Origin: Aporrectodea caliginosa
Lineage: Eukaryota; Annelida; Clitellata; Crassiclitellata; Lumbricidae
DNA: 64,000 nt
Direction of reading: 5' to 3'
Assembly: GCA_020284085.1 (NCBI GenBank)
Contig: JACEVL010000517.1
Coordinates: 1,035,337-1,099,336, forward strand
In this document: one piece after another, positions 61,656-64,000 of the stretch
How the letters are laid out: each line of letters begins with the position of its first letter
How positions within the stretch are numbered: the stretch's first letter is position 1
Notes under the pieces: model-generated
The model's database searches: none
What the model was told of the DNA's origin: nothing
Seen by the model: only the letters and a program-made list of their open reading frames with translations
Program-made: the position numbers and the translations under genes

Positions 61656-62960
61656 TCAATTCAATTCAATTCAATTTATTTTTCCTGTATAACCGACAGC
61701 ATATTTACAATTATGGCAGTGATAATTCAACGACGTTCCGGTTACCAAGTGGAGGACCCTGAAGGGATGGATTATCCCGCTAAATAGGGCCACCCAGGTA
61801 ATGAAATAAAAAGTCTCGATAACACATGACAGCAAGCTTGCTTTCGGAGACAGGAATTAAACAAAAATTAGAATGACTTAACTAATAGAACTTAACTAAA
61901 CACCCGTAACAGTAGCCTAAATAACATTAATTCAATTGCCTTGATGTATCAGATAGTGGCGTAATTTGTTCTTAAATATTTTTAAAGAGAGATGAAGACA
62001 ATGATCCAGAAAGGAAAGTCTCACGCAAAGTGAAGTGAAGGGCATTCCATAAAGAGGGCCCAATGATGGCAAAGGATCGAGTTTGAGCAATCGTAGTCCT
62101 AGCTCGTGGGACAAAGAAGTCAGATCGGTCCAGAGATCGATGGAAGGCCGATGAGAAGATGCAGAAAGAGGAGGACGAATGACATCCCTGAGGTATTTTG
62201 GAGCAAGTCCCAGTTTGGATTTGAGACCAAAGCAAGGACTTTAAACTGAATGCGGTCAGAGAGAGGAAGCCAATGCAGTTGATTAACCATGAATGATGAT
62301 ATATGGGAGTATTTAGGAAGGTGAGCAATCAATCGAGCAGCAGTATTGAGAACAGATTGAATAGGGTATAGACGGACCTTGGGAAGACCAATAAGTAGGG
62401 AGTTGCAATAATCAATTCTGGAACAGACAAATGCATGGACAATGGAAGCCATGGTAGAGAGAGGAACAGATCTGCGAAGAACCCTGAGACGCCGTAGGTG
62501 AAAGTAAGAGGATCGTGTAAGGTTGGTTACATGAGCAGAAAAAGTGAGAGCGCTGTCCAAAGTGACACCTAGGTCACGCACACAAGTAGAGAAACGTAAA
62601 ATTGGGAAAGTTTTCAGAGAGAAGCGAAAAGTCAATTTTCAGAAGTTGTTGGGGTGTGCCAAGCCAAATAAGTTGAGTTTTGGAAGAGTTTAGCGAAAGG
62701 CGATTGGAAGACATCCACAAATGCAAGTCATGGGAAAAGAGCTTCAATACGGCGAGCTAAAGTGAGTTGAGTAGACGCAGGACCATGAACATATGCCTGA
62801 ACGTCATCAGCAAAAAGGTGACCAGTAGCAGAGTAATTTGTAAACAAAGAGGTAATATCAGCCGTATACAAAATGAAAAGAAGGGGTCCAAGGACTGATC
62901 CCTGAGGAACTCCTATATTCGCGTGTGAATATAATGTTATAAGATACAATATACCTGTTG
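61656..62960 (-). pseudogene. L2-type LINE with different 3' UTR, degenerate RT
   Basis: Minus frames carry GVPQGSVLGPLLFILYTADI and LFADDVQAYVHGPAS (catalytic FADD) at 62949-62728. VRDLGVTLDSALTFSAHVTN, CSRIDYCNSLLIGLPKVRLY and HWLPLSDRIQFKVLALV follow at 62635-62120, then RSFAIIGPSLWNALHFTLRE and FKNKLRHYLIHQGN at 62328-61932. Frame changes separate the blocks, and the enzyme is truncated at motif B. The 3' UTR ends in (AATTC)n at 61656-61680, unlike the (GAAT)n stem-loop tail of the copy at 19862, so this is a distinct subfamily. Confidence 0.88.
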
Positions 62961-63480
62961 ATATGTGTCCACAAGTAATTGGAATTACTCATACTTAGCC
63001 TAGTTTTTATGAAAAAAGAAGCAATCTCTCACGATATATAATATTGTATATATATATTTATATAGGCCTATACTGATCGAAAAATTGCGAAAACACGCTA
63101 AAAGAATACAAATGAAATGATGCACCTGCAATGAACCAAAAGCCTATACATATTATATATTATATATATATTTATATGCTTATGCGTGTGGAGTGTGTGT
63201 GCGTATTTGACTGGTAAGACTACTCTTTAAGTCCGATTGGGGGGGGGGGGTTCATGAAATGGCCATAAATGTTTTCTGTTTCATTGTTGATTGGGGTTAT
63301 TTAGTGCATCGCGTCTATCATGGTATTATAATTATTATGTTTATGCAGCACCACTCCTCACCCTGAGTCAAGTTCGTTGGCTGACATTGGACTTGCAGAA
63401 GACATACAAGTGGTCTGCTGTATATATCTCTGTCTGCACACTTAATCTGTAGACTATACTTAAAGCGCAATTATTTAAAG
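62961..63480. other. No gene; low-complexity patches
   Basis: TATATA-rich runs at 63040-63065 and 63145-63180, and a run of 13 G at about 63238-63250. Nothing coding. Confidence 0.6.
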
Positions 63481-64000
63481 TAAGTAAGTAAGTAAGTAAG
63501 TATATCCTTTATTGAAAAACCAACTGCTAACCGCATTTTGGTGTACAAAGATCATCAAATATAAAAAAAAAATTTAGGTATAAAGCATCCGTGTGACAAA
63601 TGTTTTACGAGATAGAGAGTTTGCCTTAGGTATTATTCTATTGTGGGTTCTGGGGCGTAGCGAGTATGAAACAGTTTTCACGGGAGGCAGTAGTTGATGT
63701 AATACATGTGCAGGGTTGCTGATGATGGTAGAAAAGAGGTTAGAGTCTGCTTTTCTGCAAAGTTGCTCGAAACTTTGGTAGAATTCCGGTAGATAACGAG
63801 ACCGGACCAGTCGCCGTATAGTTGCCTGAAGACGAGAGCGTCCCTCTGCCCCCACAAAGCCCCACCAAGCCGGGGCCGCATAGAGCATCCGCGACACTAT
63901 GGTAGCATTTGTTACATCACACAGAGATTGGCCCTTTAACCCGTGTGCTGTTAGAACGCGGAGGGCATACATTGACTGTCTAGCCTTAATGACAATGTTG
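63480..64000 (-). pseudogene. LINE (TTAC-tailed family), 3' part, runs off window
   Basis: On plus (TAAG)n, then CCTTTATTGAAAAACC (reverse of a poly(A)-type signal). The minus frame 63972-63574 reads DVTNATIVSRMLYAAPAWWG, RSRLQATIRRLVRSRYLPEF, FEQLCRKADSNLFSTIISNP and SLRPRTHNRIIPK with a stop. This matches the copy at 32905-33362 and represents the end of the reverse transcriptase ORF of a jockey/CR1-like element. The rest lies beyond the right edge. Confidence 0.88.

Overview
This window is animal (metazoan) nuclear DNA, most likely from a marine invertebrate. I infer that from one large intron-rich gene, dense low-copy mobile elements (L2/CR1-type LINEs, tRNA-derived SINEs, hAT, piggyBac-like, Tc1/mariner and Ty3/gypsy relics), long microsatellites and AT-rich introns with GT-AG borders. 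The species cannot be fixed from the sequence alone. Nothing here looks prokaryotic: there are no operons, Shine-Dalgarno sites or CRISPR arrays.

Region by region. 1-2170 is a 27-bp minisatellite of about 80 units. 2300-4005 holds tRNA-derived SINE pieces. 5490-9340 is a nest of LINE copies, a hAT remnant, a jockey-like LINE and a SINE inserted in that LINE. 9673-33944 (+) carries the only host gene I recognise, a homolog of MTSS1/MIM (missing in metastasis: I-BAR domain plus C-terminal WH2). I resolved it into 13 coding exons that join in frame into a model of 567 residues. Its introns hold L2 copies, four hAT-like non-autonomous elements with perfect 8-bp target duplications, piggyBac-like mini-elements and one long inverted repeat. 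33945 to about 41330 is T-rich and gene-free, ends in AATAAA signals, and reads as a long 3' UTR or downstream flank; it carries a fifth hAT-like element.

41.3-64 kb has no recognisable host gene. It holds a SINE family in inverted orientation, hAT and TA-flanked MITEs, an interleaved inverted repeat, a Ty3/gypsy assembly on the minus strand (pol with a large in-frame deletion, an extra ORF, an LTR candidate with PPT and PBS, then a second gag-like ORF), an internally deleted mariner-like element with 28-bp perfect terminal repeats, and more LINE copies.

How the parts relate: the L2-type LINE copies and one SINE end in the same 3' stem-loop, which suggests the LINE machinery mobilised the SINE. 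Most non-autonomous DNA elements carry repeated, often self-complementary motifs next to their ends. The MTSS1-like gene has kept its exons and splice phases intact while its introns absorbed these insertions.
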